This document shows, one piece after another, positions 16,915-25,728 of a stretch of DNA of 64,000 nucleotides (positions are counted from its first letter, which is position 1; each line of letters opens with the position of its first letter). The stretch lies in assembly GCF_034676705.1 (NCBI RefSeq), contig NZ_JAUCBS010000002.1:72001-136000 (forward strand). The letters run 5' to 3'. The notes below the pieces were generated by a model. The model was not told the DNA's origin. It did no database searches and was given only the letters and a program-made list of their open reading frames with translations. The position numbers and the translations under genes are program-made. The stretch comes from Gemmobacter sp. (GTDB lineage: Bacteria; Pseudomonadota; Alphaproteobacteria; Rhodobacterales; Rhodobacteraceae).

Positions 16915-17322
16915 TCAGCGGGTCACATGCACGCCGCATTGCGCATGGCGCACAACGCGCGCAGCGGTGGAACCCAGGAAATAGTCCTGCAACCCCGGGC
17001 GGTGCGATGCGATGATCACGCAGTCGTGCTTGCCTTCCTCGGCCACGTCCAGAATGGTCTGCGCGGCATGGCCCACCTTGACCACCACCGCCACCCCGGC
17101 CTGACCGGCAAATTCGGTGGCCAACTGCGCCTCGGTCTCGGCAACGTTGCGGTCCTGCTGGTCCTGCGGCAGGTATTGCGAGATGTAGGACGGGATCGCC
17201 TCGATCACGGTCAGCACGGTGATGGTGCCGCCCGGCGACAGCAGCGCGCGGGCTGCCTGCATGGAACTGCCGACAACGGCGCCATGATCCGGCGCGACGG
17301 GGACGAGGATGTTGGTATACAT
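16915..17322 (-). CDS. Universal stress protein (UspA family)
   Basis: A 135-residue single-domain Usp. It opens with NILVPVAPDHGAVVGSSMQAA and ends with the nucleotide-binding pattern G-x2-...-G-S-T (SHRPGLQDYFLGSTAARVV), as in ATP-binding Usp proteins. Such proteins accumulate under starvation or stress. It is monocistronic by appearance: a hairpin follows and 63 bases separate it from the ParA-like gene. Confidence 0.88.
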   Translation of the reverse strand: MYTNILVPVAPDHGAVVGSSMQAARALLSPGGTITVLTVIEAIPSYISQYLPQDQQDRNVAETEAQLATEFAGQAGVAVVVKVGHAAQTILDVAEEGKHDCVIIASHRPGLQDYFLGSTAARVVRHAQCGVHVTR

Positions 17323-17385
17323 GACGGTCTCCTGTTCAAGCGGGTTGAGCTTGCGCGATTTTTCGTCATTCCACCTTGATCTGGA

Positions 17386-18036
17386 TCATCCCTGTTGCGC
17401 AAGCGCCTCGGCGATTTCGGCAACCAATGCCTGCGCCTCGCGCGCGGCGGCGGTGGCGCCGGGCAGCTCCTGCGCCGACAGGCCCAGCCCCATCGCCTCG
17501 GCAAAGGCGACGCGGTAGCCCAGCTGCGCGGTGGCGATGCCGGCGTGCAGGTCGGCGGCGGCGGCGGCAATCTCGGCGCTCAGCCGGGTGCGGCTCTTGA
17601 CGCGGTTCAGCACGATGGCCACGCGCCGCTTTTCGCGCGCACACAGGTCCAGCACGCCTTCGGTGGCCCACAGGTCCAGATGGCTGGCCGCCACCGGCAC
17701 GATCACCAGATCGGCCGACCGCAGCGAAGGGCGCAGGTCGCTGTCCACCTTGGGCGGGGTATCGACGATGACCACATCGAACAGCCGGCGCAGCTTGTCG
17801 GTTTCATAGCTGACCCCCCAGGCCGAGGCGGTGGACATTTCCAGCCCCGGATCATCGCCCAGCCGGTCGCGCCGGGTCATGAACCAGCGGCCAAGGCTGC
17901 CCTGCGGATCGGTATCCAGCAGCGCCACCCGCGCCCCCATGCGGCGCAAGCCGACCGCCAGCGTCGCCGCCAGCGTGGTCTTGCCGCTGCCGCCCTTTTG
18001 CTGCGCCACCGTCACGACGCCCCCGAATGGCATCAT
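17386..18036 (-). CDS. ParA-family ATPase (orphan)
   Basis: A 216-residue P-loop ATPase with the deviant Walker A KGGSGKTT near residue 14, the LLDTDPQGSLGRW switch region and VVIVDTPP Walker B. It is shorter than plasmid ParA proteins and has no N-terminal DNA-binding domain or parB partner. Orphan ParA-like proteins commonly position chromosomes, chemoreceptors, carboxysomes or flagella; the cargo is not indicated by neighbours. A 17-base palindrome lies about 40 bases upstream. Confidence 0.85.
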   Translation of the reverse strand: MMPFGGVVTVAQQKGGSGKTTLAATLAVGLRRMGARVALLDTDPQGSLGRWFMTRRDRLGDDPGLEMSTASAWGVSYETDKLRRLFDVVIVDTPPKVDSDLRPSLRSADLVIVPVAASHLDLWATEGVLDLCAREKRRVAIVLNRVKSRTRLSAEIAAAAADLHAGIATAQLGYRVAFAEAMGLGLSAQELPGATAAAREAQALVAEIAEALAQQG

Positions 18037-18074
18037 CTTGCCCCCCTTCGGCCAGGCGGAATCGCCCGGCTCCC

Positions 18075-18091
18075 ATGCTGCATCGCAGCAT
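18075..18091. promoter_or_regulatory. 17-base palindrome between response regulator and ParA-like gene
   Basis: ATGCTGC-ATC-GCAGCAT is a perfect 7-bp inverted repeat, 39-55 bases upstream of the ParA-like start and about 43 bases past the response-regulator stop. It could be an operator for the ATPase gene or a weak terminator stem; there is no T-run. Confidence 0.35.
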
Positions 18092-18133
18092 CAATTCATG
18101 CAACCGGAATCCCCGGGGCGCGTTGCCGCAGCC

Positions 18134-18754
18134 CTAGCCCCGCAGCTGCGCCGTGCCGATCAGCGCCGCCTGCGTGCGGTTGCGCGCGCCCAGCTTGGTG
18201 CAGATCGCCCGCATGTGGGTTTTCACCGTCACCTCGCCAATATCCATCTCGCGCGCGATTTCCTTGTTGGACAGGCCCTGGCACAGGAACCGCAGCACGC
18301 GCATTTCCTGCGGCGACAGATGCGCAAGGCCGGGGGGCAGGGCAAGGTTGCTGTCGGCATGCAGATCCACCGGCAGATAGCTGCGCCCCGAGGCGACCTG
18401 GCGCATCGCCTCGGCCAGGGCGCGGGCGGGCAGCGTCTTGGGCACATAGCCGCGCGCGCCCCGCTGCATCGCCCCTTCGACGAAACTGCGCTGGACCGAT
18501 CCCGACATCACCACCACGGCGCCGCCGATATTGGCCGCCACCACCTCGGACACGCCGGGCAGGCCCTGCATGCCGGGCATCACCACATCCAGCAACACCA
18601 CGTCGAACGGGCCCTGGGTTGCGATGCGGTCCAGCGTTTCGGCCAGCGTGCCGGCGGTTGTTACCTGAAACCCCGGCTCGCGCGTCAGGAAATGCACCAG
18701 GGTTTCCCGCAACAGCAGGTGGTCGTCGGCGATCAGCACCGAAATCACCGCCAT
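18134..18754 (-). CDS. LuxR/NarL-type response regulator (orphan)
   Basis: A 206-residue two-domain regulator. The receiver (ISVLIADDHLLLRETLVHFL) has the phospho-acceptor Asp in DVVLLDVVMPGM near residue 55 and the conserved Lys in YVPKT. The C-terminal LuxR helix-turn-helix reads LSPQEMRVLRFLCQGLSNKE, IAREMDIGEVTVKTHM. No histidine kinase is adjacent, so its input and targets are unknown. Confidence 0.88.
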   Translation of the reverse strand: MAVISVLIADDHLLLRETLVHFLTREPGFQVTTAGTLAETLDRIATQGPFDVVLLDVVMPGMQGLPGVSEVVAANIGGAVVVMSGSVQRSFVEGAMQRGARGYVPKTLPARALAEAMRQVASGRSYLPVDLHADSNLALPPGLAHLSPQEMRVLRFLCQGLSNKEIAREMDIGEVTVKTHMRAICTKLGARNRTQAALIGTAQLRG

Positions 18755-18827
18755 GCGGCCGCTCCTGCTGCAAGGTTGCGCGGCGCATCATAGCGCAGCG
18801 CCCCCGTGACGCAATCGCGCGATGCCG

Positions 18828-20450
18828 TCACCCGCGCAGATGGCCCAGCAACAGCCGGGTAGAACCATCCTTGGCGCTGTCATCGGCGCCCGGGGTCAGC
18901 AGCGGTTCCAGCTTCAGCGCCAGTTCCTTGCCCAGTTCCACCCCCCATTGGTCAAAGCTGTTGATGCCCAGCACCACCCCCTCGACGAACACGCGGTGTT
19001 CATACAGCGCCAGGATCATCCCCAGGGCAAAGGGCGTCAGCTGCCGGTAAGCCATGGTCACCGAAGGACGATCACCCGGGAACACCCGGTGGCGGGCCTG
19101 GCGTTCCAGTTCCGCCCCGGTCAGGCCGCGCGCCGCCATCAGCGCCCGCGCCTCGGCCAGAGACCGGCCGCGCATCAGCGCCTCGGACTGGGCAAGACAG
19201 TTGGCAATCAGCAGCCGGTGATGCTGGGCCAGCGCCGGTTCATGCCCCTGCGCGGCGATCAGGAATTCGCAGGGAATCACCCGCGTGCCCTGATGGATCA
19301 TCTGGTAAAAGGCATGCTGCCCGTTGGTCCCGGGCTCTCCCCAGACCACCGGGCCGGAACTGCGCGGCAGGTCGGTGCCATCCATCGCCACGCGCTTGCC
19401 GTTCGATTCCATCTCCAGCTGTTGCAGGTAGGCGGGCAGCCGCGACAGCCGCTGGTCATAGGGCAGCACCGCCCGGGTGGCATAGCCGCAGATCTGGGCA
19501 TGCCAGACGCCGACCATGGCCAGCAGCACCGGCAGGTTACGGTCCAGCGGCGCCTGACGGAAATGGCGGTCCATCAACGCGGCACCGTCCAGGAAGGCGC
19601 CGAAATCCTCGGGACCAACGGCCAGCATCACCGCCAGCCCCACCGGCCCCCAGACCGAATAGCGTCCGCCGATGAAATCGCCAAAGCCGAACACCCGTTC
19701 CGGCGGAATGCCCCATTCCGCCGCCAGGTCGCCGGCCGAAGACACCGCGACCATCTGCGCCGCCGCATCGACCCCGGCGCCCTGCATCCAGTCGCGGACG
19801 GTGGCGGCATTGGTCATCGTTTCGATGGTGGTAAAGGTCTTGGAGGCGACGATCACCAGCGTGGTGGCCGGGTTCAGCCCGCGCAGCGTATCGGCGGCCT
19901 GCGCGCCATCGACGTTCGAGATGAAATGCGCGCGCGGTCCGTCGTGATAGGGCGCCAGCGCCAGCGTCGCCATCACCGGCCCCAGGTCGGACCCGCCGAT
20001 GCCGATGTTGATCACGTCGGTGAACGCCCCGCCCACACCGGCAAAGGCGCCGGACCGCACCGCGCGGGCGAACGTGACCATGCGCCGCAGGGTGTCAATG
20101 ACCTCGGTCGTCCAGGCGGCCGGCAAGGCCGGATCGGGTGCGCCACGCAGCATGGTGTGCAGGACGGCGCGGCCTTCGGTCTCGTTGATCGGGCGGCCGG
20201 CGAACATCGCGTCGCGCCGCGCCTCGACCCGGGCGGCACGCGCCAGATCCATCAGCAGGGCCAGGCCCCGGACATCCAGATTGGTCTTGGAATAGTCGAG
20301 CAGGAACGAGGCGGGCGCCCCGTCTTCATAGGCAAGTTCGGCGGAAAATGCCGCCGCCCGCCCCGGATCATCGAACAGGGACAGGATGCTGCGGCCTGCG
20401 ACACCGGCGTGATGGGTGGCCAGCGCCTTCCAGGTTGCCTCGATCGTCAT
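18828..20450 (-). CDS. pgi: Glucose-6-phosphate isomerase
   Basis: A 540-residue isomerase interconverting glucose 6-phosphate and fructose 6-phosphate. The first signature is clear (FGDFIGGRYSVWGPVGLAV), as is the GTNGQHAFYQMIHQGTRVIP stretch containing active-site residues. The ATG at 20448-20450 follows the pgl stop by 4 bases. As the last gene of zwf-pgl-pgi it returns fructose 6-phosphate to the Entner-Doudoroff/pentose phosphate cycle. Confidence 0.95.
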   Translation of the reverse strand: MTIEATWKALATHHAGVAGRSILSLFDDPGRAAAFSAELAYEDGAPASFLLDYSKTNLDVRGLALLMDLARAARVEARRDAMFAGRPINETEGRAVLHTMLRGAPDPALPAAWTTEVIDTLRRMVTFARAVRSGAFAGVGGAFTDVINIGIGGSDLGPVMATLALAPYHDGPRAHFISNVDGAQAADTLRGLNPATTLVIVASKTFTTIETMTNAATVRDWMQGAGVDAAAQMVAVSSAGDLAAEWGIPPERVFGFGDFIGGRYSVWGPVGLAVMLAVGPEDFGAFLDGAALMDRHFRQAPLDRNLPVLLAMVGVWHAQICGYATRAVLPYDQRLSRLPAYLQQLEMESNGKRVAMDGTDLPRSSGPVVWGEPGTNGQHAFYQMIHQGTRVIPCEFLIAAQGHEPALAQHHRLLIANCLAQSEALMRGRSLAEARALMAARGLTGAELERQARHRVFPGDRPSVTMAYRQLTPFALGMILALYEHRVFVEGVVLGINSFDQWGVELGKELALKLEPLLTPGADDSAKDGSTRLLLGHLRG

Positions 20451-20454
20451 CAAA

Positions 20455-21126
20455 TCACTCCGCCCAATGAACCGTCGCGTTATCCAGCACCGCGCGCACG
20501 GGGGCAAGATCCGCCGTCAGCCCCTGGGCATGTTCCAGCGCAGTGCGCTTGGCCGGGCCAAGGATCACAAGGTGCAGATTCATCGCACCTTTCAGCACCC
20601 GCGCGCTCAGCGTCAGGCGCGGTTCCGGGGCGCCCGGGGCGCGCATCGCCACCAGCACCGGCGCATCGGGGGCCAGCGCCTGGGCCAGATGATCGCCGCC
20701 GGGGAACAGGCTGGCGGTGTGCATATCCTCTCCCATGCCCAGCACGACCGTGGTCAGCGGCAGCAGCGGCGCGATGGCGGCCCCCAGCCGGTCGGCCGCC
20801 GTCTCGGGGTCGGTTCCCGCAACATGCATCGGCATCAGCCGCGCGCCCGAGGCCGCGCCGCGCAACAGCCGCGACCGGATCAGCCGGCCGTTGGATCGCG
20901 GGTCGCTGTCCGGCACCCAGCGTTCATCGGTGGGCAGCACCGCAACCTGCACCCAGTCCAGATCCACGCCCGACAGCAGGTCGAACAGCGGCCCCGGCGT
21001 GCTGCCACCGGGCACCGCCAGCGAGGCCTGCCCCGCCCCGCGCAGCGCCTGCCCCAGTTCCCCGGCGATCTGGTTGGCCAGCGACAGGAACAGCGCCTCG
21101 GGATCGGGGTATTCGCGGAATTCCAT
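20455..21126 (-). CDS. pgl: 6-phosphogluconolactonase
   Basis: A 223-residue lactonase of the NagB-like fold hydrolysing 6-phosphogluconolactone. The substrate loop SLAVPGGSTPGPLFDLL and the VAVLPTDERWVPDSDPRSN motif are diagnostic. Its ATG overlaps the zwf stop (TGATG), and pgi starts 4 bases after it, so the three genes form a tight operon. Confidence 0.93.
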   Translation of the reverse strand: MEFREYPDPEALFLSLANQIAGELGQALRGAGQASLAVPGGSTPGPLFDLLSGVDLDWVQVAVLPTDERWVPDSDPRSNGRLIRSRLLRGAASGARLMPMHVAGTDPETAADRLGAAIAPLLPLTTVVLGMGEDMHTASLFPGGDHLAQALAPDAPVLVAMRAPGAPEPRLTLSARVLKGAMNLHLVILGPAKRTALEHAQGLTADLAPVRAVLDNATVHWAE

Positions 21127-22571
21127 CAGCGGATCTCCCTCCAGCGCCGCCCGTCGCGGTGCATCAGCATCAACGCCTCTTCGGGGCCAGAGGTTCCGGG
21201 CTCGTAGCCATGGGGCTTGTCGTCTTCCCACAGGTCGATCACCGGATCGGTCCAGGCCCAGGCGGCCTCGACCTCGTCGCCGCGCATGAACAGCGTCTGG
21301 TTGCCGCGGATCACATCCATGATCAGCCGTTCATAGGCATCAGGCATGTCCGATCCTTCGGGCCCCAGCGCCTCGGCAAAGGACATGTCCAGCGGCACCT
21401 GCACCAGGCGCATCCCGCCCGGCCCCGGTTCCTTGATCATCACCTTCAGGTTCATGCCCTCGTCCGGTTGCAACCGGATCACCAGCACGTTTTCCTGCCA
21501 GCCCGGCGCATCGTCAAAGATCGAATGCGGCGGCTCCTTGAAAGCCACGGCAATTTCAGACACCCGCGCCCGCAGCCGTTTGCCCGTGCGCAGGTAGAAC
21601 GGCGTGCCCTTCCAGCGCCAGTTGGAAATCTGCGCCCGCAGCGCGACAAAGCTTTCCGACTGGCTTTCCGGGTTCTCGACATCCTGCCGATAGCCGGGCT
21701 GGCCGATGCCGGGCAGATACTGGCCGCGCACGATATCCTCGGGCCGCACCGGATCCAGCGCGCGGATCACCTTGAGCTTTTCATCCCGCACGGCGTCGGG
21801 GTCGAAATGATAGGGCGGTTCCATGGCGATCAGGCACAGCAGCTGCATCATGTGGTTCTGCACCATGTCGCGCATCGCGCCCGACTTGTCATAATACGAT
21901 GCACGGCCGGCCACGCCCACCGTTTCGGCCACAGTTATTTGCACATGATCGACATACTGGGCATTCCACAACGGCTCGAACAGAATGTTCGCGAACCGCA
22001 CCGCCATCAGGTTCTGGACCGTCTCTTTCCCAAGATAATGGTCAATCCGGTAGATCTGCGCCTCGTGGAAATGCAGGGCCAGCGTCGCGTTCAGCGCCCG
22101 TGCCGTCTCCAGATCCGAGCCGAAGGGTTTCTCCACCACCACCCGGCTGTCATCATCGGCGATGCCATGCTGTTTCAGCCGTTCCGCCAAGGGCCCGAAC
22201 AGCGCCGGCGCGACCGAGAAATAGAACGCCCGCACCACGCCGCCGCGCATCCGGCCCGCCAGTTCCGCCCAGCCCCCCTGCCCCAGCGCATCGACGGCCA
22301 CGTAATCCACCCGGTCCAGAAACGCCGCCTCGGCGACCGGATCGCGCTTGTCGGGGGCGACGAAATCGGCAATCGCGCCGGCCGCGAATTCGCGGAAGGC
22401 GGCCGGCGTCATCGCGCTGCGCGCCGCGCCGATCAGCCGGCTTTGCGGCGGGATCTGCCCGGCCAGCCAGCGCCGATACAGCCCCGGGAGGATCTTGCGC
22501 CGCGCCAGATCGCCGGTCGCGCCGAACACGACCAGATCGAACACCTCGACAGGTATGACGCGCGAGACCAT
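21126..22571 (-). CDS. zwf: Glucose-6-phosphate 1-dehydrogenase
   Basis: A 481-residue dehydrogenase making 6-phosphogluconolactone and NADPH. The coenzyme motif FGATGDLARRKILPGLY opens the protein and the active-site RIDHYLGKETVQN lies near residue 178. The ATG at 22569-22571 puts the Rossmann strand at the right distance. First gene of the operon with pgl and pgi; 92 bases separate it from the MgtC-like gene upstream. Confidence 0.95.
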   Translation of the reverse strand: MVSRVIPVEVFDLVVFGATGDLARRKILPGLYRRWLAGQIPPQSRLIGAARSAMTPAAFREFAAGAIADFVAPDKRDPVAEAAFLDRVDYVAVDALGQGGWAELAGRMRGGVVRAFYFSVAPALFGPLAERLKQHGIADDDSRVVVEKPFGSDLETARALNATLALHFHEAQIYRIDHYLGKETVQNLMAVRFANILFEPLWNAQYVDHVQITVAETVGVAGRASYYDKSGAMRDMVQNHMMQLLCLIAMEPPYHFDPDAVRDEKLKVIRALDPVRPEDIVRGQYLPGIGQPGYRQDVENPESQSESFVALRAQISNWRWKGTPFYLRTGKRLRARVSEIAVAFKEPPHSIFDDAPGWQENVLVIRLQPDEGMNLKVMIKEPGPGGMRLVQVPLDMSFAEALGPEGSDMPDAYERLIMDVIRGNQTLFMRGDEVEAAWAWTDPVIDLWEDDKPHGYEPGTSGPEEALMLMHRDGRRWREIR

Positions 22572-22663
22572 GGACCCTCCGCAGGAACCGATTGCCACAC
22601 GGCGCAGAACGTCCGTGATCCGGGGCACCTTAGCACCGCTGTGCGACGGCAGAAAGAAAGCGT

Positions 22664-23359
22664 TCAGCCTTCGTCCAGCGCCTCCCACCGCACGCGCGAC
22701 AGGCCGGGTTCGGCCGCCAGCCGCTGCACCGCCTGTTCCAGAACGGCATCGGCAACCCCTTCGCCCATCACGGTTGCCGCCAGCGTCACCGCCCCTTCGG
22801 CATCGCGGCGCATCTCGATCTCGCTCAGATGCAGGCCGCCCAGGCTCAGCGTGCGCAGCATCAGGCTGCGGGTCGCGCCCTCGTGCGGTTCGGGGACGGA
22901 AACCGCCACCCGGAACGCCCGCCCCTCGGGCGCGCGCGCCTGCAACCGCCGCTTGAGCCACTGCACAAAGGGACGCAGGCCGAAGTTCACGAACACCACC
23001 ATGCCCGTGGCCACCAGCGCGAACTGCCAGTGCCCGCCGCCTGCCAGCAGCCCCACCGCCGCCGAACACCACAACGTGGCCGCCGTGGTCAGGCCATGCA
23101 CGTTGAACCCATCACGAAAGATGATCCCGGCGCCCAGAAAGCCGATCCCGCTGACCACCTGCGCGGCGATCCGGCTGGGGCTCATGTCGCCCTGGACCAG
23201 CATCGACAGCACCATATAGGCCGCCGCCCCCAGCGCGACCAGGGCGTTGGTCCGCAGCCCCGCCTTGCGCTGGCGGATCTGCCGTTCCACCCCGATCAGC
23301 GCCCCGCACCCCAGCGCCACGCCCATGTTGATGGACGCCTGCACAAGATCAACCGGCAT
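22664..23359 (-). CDS. MgtC/SapB-family membrane protein
   Basis: A 231-residue inner-membrane protein. The N-terminal half has about four hydrophobic helices with the family motifs ALIGVERQIRQRKAGLRTNA and GIGFLGAGIIFRDGFNVHGL; the C-terminal 80 residues form an ACT-like cytosolic domain. MgtC proteins support survival at low magnesium by restraining the F-type ATPase; that role is inferred here. Transcribed toward zwf. Confidence 0.88.
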   Translation of the reverse strand: MPVDLVQASINMGVALGCGALIGVERQIRQRKAGLRTNALVALGAAAYMVLSMLVQGDMSPSRIAAQVVSGIGFLGAGIIFRDGFNVHGLTTAATLWCSAAVGLLAGGGHWQFALVATGMVVFVNFGLRPFVQWLKRRLQARAPEGRAFRVAVSVPEPHEGATRSLMLRTLSLGGLHLSEIEMRRDAEGAVTLAATVMGEGVADAVLEQAVQRLAAEPGLSRVRWEALDEG

Positions 23360-23463
23360 CTGCCCCTCTCTGGTTCAAAGACGGCAGCCTGGCCGGCCGC
23401 GCGCCGGAATGTAACTGTAGTTTTCACCACAGAAAGCACAACTTCAATCGCAAGATACCGATT

Positions 23464-23640
23464 TTACAAATGGCTGCGATCAATTGAGTTCGCGCTCCAG
23501 CCGCTGGTCGCGCGCCGGCGCATGGCCTCGGCTTTCCACAGATCCCAGGGTCGCTGGGCCTGTGCCTCGTGGGTCACGGTGCAGGCGGTGGCCTCGGCGG
23601 CCGAGAGGTAATGCACCTCGCCCAGCGGCGCGGCGGCAGG
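23464..23640 (-). pseudogene. Possible decayed C-terminal fragment, family unknown
   Basis: The minus strand reads a protein-like HYLSAAEATACTVTHEAQ, RPWDLWKAEAMRR and, after a one-base frame change, RDQRLERELN and a stop near 23482. It looks like a broken C-terminus but matches no family I recognise. It lies just before the plus-strand aromatic-catabolism fragments and may be part of the same debris. Confidence 0.25.
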
Positions 23641-23900
23641 GGTGAGACGGGCCTGTTCGAGGACTGGAAAGACTACATCGGCGCCAAGCGCGGCGGGGGC
23701 GGGGGCGGGGCCACCAATTTCGAACATGTGCAGATCACCGCCGCCACCGCCGCCGCACAGATCGACGCGGCGCGCGGGCTGTATCTGCCCGGCATCCGCG
23801 AGGTGATGCGGATGCTCGGACGGGGCGACAAGCCGACCCGTATCGAGGAACTGACGGCGCGGCGCAACAATTCCTATGCCTGCCAGCTGGCCCTGTCGGC
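23640..23900 (+). pseudogene. Fragment of flavin-dependent monooxygenase (acyl-CoA dehydrogenase fold)
   Basis: About 85 residues are readable (FEDWKDYIGAKR, ATNFEHVQITAATAAAQIDA, LPGIREVMRML, IEELTARRNNSYACQLAL). The pattern fits the C-terminal helical domain of two-component flavin monooxygenases related to HpaB/HsaA, where R-R-N-x-A/S helices pack at the tetramer centre. The N-terminal 250 or more residues are missing, and homology stops abruptly at about 23900, where a different family begins in another frame. A deletion junction is likely. Confidence 0.5.
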
Positions 23901-24002
23901 GACCGGCGCGAGCCGCCGCGCTACATGCAGGCCGGCGATGTGTTCGAGGTCGAGTTCGACCGCGTCGGCCTGCTGTCGAACCGCGTCGAGCTGGAGCGCT
24001 GA
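23895..24002 (+). pseudogene. C-terminal tail of a fumarylacetoacetate hydrolase-family protein
   Basis: The frame ending at TGA 24000-24002 reads PPRYMQAGDVFEVEFDRVGL, LSNRVELER. This is the typical end of the FAH/isomerase family (PxxYL-x-PGDVVEVEIEGIGxLRNxV). Nothing of the catalytic core precedes it; it is joined directly to the monooxygenase fragment. Such proteins cleave or isomerise ring-opened products in aromatic degradation. Confidence 0.55.
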
Positions 24003-24061
24003 CAGGCCCGCGGCCGGGGGGCCATCGCGGCCCCGGCATCCGATATGCAAGGGAGGAAACC

Positions 24062-24830
24062 GTGTCGCTCAACAGGCTTCACGCGGATGTGGTCATTGTC
24101 GGCGCCGGCCCGACGGGCCTGACACTGGCGAATTTTCTGGGCGGCATGGGGGTGTCGGTCCTGCTGGTCGAACGCAACCTGACCACGGTGCAGGAACCCA
24201 GGGCCATTTCGATCGACGATGAATCGATGCGCACCATGCAGGCGATCGGTCTGCATCACGAGGTGGGCAAGATCGTCGCCTCGGGCTATGGCTCGCATTA
24301 CTATTCGCCTGCGCAGCAGCGGTTCCTGACGGTCGAGCCGACATCGCGCGACTATGGTTTCGACAAGCGCAATGCGTTCCAGCAGCCGGATCTGGAACAG
24401 GTGCTGCGCGACGGGCTGTCACGCCATGCCTCGGTCCGGCAGATGTTCGGCTGGGAGTTTCAGGCCCCCCGTCCAGACCGCCGGCGATGCGGGCGGCACA
24501 ATCGTCAACCCAGCCACCGGCCAGGGGCAAGACGTCAGCGGGCGATATCTGGTCGCCTGTGATGGCGGGCGCTCGCCCATCCGCACGACGCTTGGCATCG
24601 AGCTGAAGGGATCGACCTTCAGCGAACGCTGGCTGATCGTCGATCTGGGCACGACCAAGAACCGCCAGCGCCATACCGAGGTGTTCTGCGATCCGGCCCG
24701 CCCCTGCCTTGCGCTGCCCGGTCCCGGCGGGATCCGCCGCTATGAGTTCATGCTGTTCCCCGGCGAGGATGCCCGCGCCGTCACCGACCACGCGTTCGTC
24801 CGCGGCCGGCCAACCCGCGCCTGCCCCTGA
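24062..24830 (+). pseudogene. Frameshifted, truncated MhpA-like aromatic hydroxylase
   Basis: A GTG start with GGGAGGA at 24051-24057 opens a FAD monooxygenase: VVIVGAGPTGLTLANFLGGM carries the GxGxxG dinucleotide motif, followed by EPRAISIDDESMRTMQAIGL. The frame breaks in a run of six C near 24464-24470 and continues one base over as VSGRYLVACDGGRSPIRTTL, with the DG-x2-S/R-x-R flavin motif. Similarity ends near 24790, so roughly half of the usual 550-residue protein is absent. Closest family: 3-(3-hydroxyphenyl)propionate hydroxylase. Non-functional as it stands. Confidence 0.75.
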
Positions 24831-25191
24831 TGGCGCAGCGCATACCCCCCCCGGCAGGATGAAATGGACCTTTGGTCGATCAAAGGCCCGGAGATCTGGC
24901 GCATTGAACGCATGGCGCAGACGACATCATAGACGATCAGGCCGGCAAAAGGCACGGCCACACGATACCACTCCGCCGACAACCTCTTGAGGTCATCGGT
25001 CAGACGGATCAGCAACCTGTCTTCGCCCAATGCGGCGGACAGTTTCCCGGGCCAACATGACGAGGCATTCAGTTCAATCAGGAACTGTCAGATCGCGACA
25101 GGTCAATTGCCGGACGCGAGATGCCTTGGGCTGAATTTCAGACGCTGGCCCGCGGCGCGGTCATTGCCGGGCCAGCGCAATTCGTCATGCC
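24831..25191. other. 361-base region without a confident gene
   Basis: A minus-strand reading from 25030 begins with a plausible MGEDRLLIRLTDDLKRLSAE and VAVPFAGLIVYDVVCAM but runs into the MhpA remnant in antisense, and no ribosome site is evident. Composition is less GC-rich than its flanks. Most likely further debris from the deletion or insertion that truncated the hydroxylase. Confidence 0.4.
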
Positions 25192-25710
25192 TCAGGCGTC
25201 CCCGGCCTTGCGTGCCATCGCCAGCACGATCAGCGAAACTCCGTTCGAAATCAGCTCGATGGCAAGGAATACGCCAAGCACCACCAGCGCCGATTGCGGG
25301 AAATCCGAAAAGATCATGATCGACAGCAGAATCGACAATGCGCCCGACAGAATCATTGCCCAGCGCAACTGGCTGAACTGCACGCGCAAACCCAGGATGA
25401 TGCGGAACACGCCGACAGCCATCAGCAGGATGGCGACAGCCACTGTCAGCGTCATCGAACCCGCAAGCGGTTCGGCAATCAGGTTGATGCCCGACAGCAA
25501 CAACAGCCCGCCGATGACGATCACCAGAATGCGCGATCCCCAGCCCTGATCGCTGAACGCTGACAACAGCGTCAGGATTCCGACAAGAACAAAGGTCCAG
25601 CCGGCCAGCATGGTGGCGGTCAGCGTTGCGGCCAGCGGATTTGCCAGCGCCAAGATGCCACCTGCCAGCGACAGCGCCCCGGCAAACAGCCACCAGATCC
25701 AGTGTGCCAT
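25192..25710 (-). CDS. hdeD: HdeD-family membrane protein
   Basis: A 172-residue inner-membrane protein made of six closely spaced hydrophobic helices in three repeated pairs (AGALSLAGGILALANPLAA, GWTFVLVGILTLLSAF, LVIVIGGLLLLSGINLIAEP), the DUF308/HdeD architecture. HdeD is linked to acid resistance in enteric bacteria; here the function is unproven. The stop falls 361 bases from the pseudogene. It is probably co-transcribed with the phospholipase-D gene, which ends nearby on the same strand. Confidence 0.85.
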   Translation of the reverse strand: MAHWIWWLFAGALSLAGGILALANPLAATLTATMLAGWTFVLVGILTLLSAFSDQGWGSRILVIVIGGLLLLSGINLIAEPLAGSMTLTVAVAILLMAVGVFRIILGLRVQFSQLRWAMILSGALSILLSIMIFSDFPQSALVVLGVFLAIELISNGVSLIVLAMARKAGDA

Positions 25711-25728
25711 GATATCCTCCCTGTCAAA

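Noticed and set aside
17386..18036. Plasmid partition locus or chromosomal origin
   Set aside because: There is no ParB, repeat array or replication gene; the ATPase is a stand-alone short ParA-like protein.
18822..23219. A 1465-codon open frame on plus across pgi, pgl and zwf
   Set aside because: It is antisense to three well-conserved enzymes; low-complexity His/Arg/Gln/Pro-rich composition is typical of a GC-rich shadow frame.
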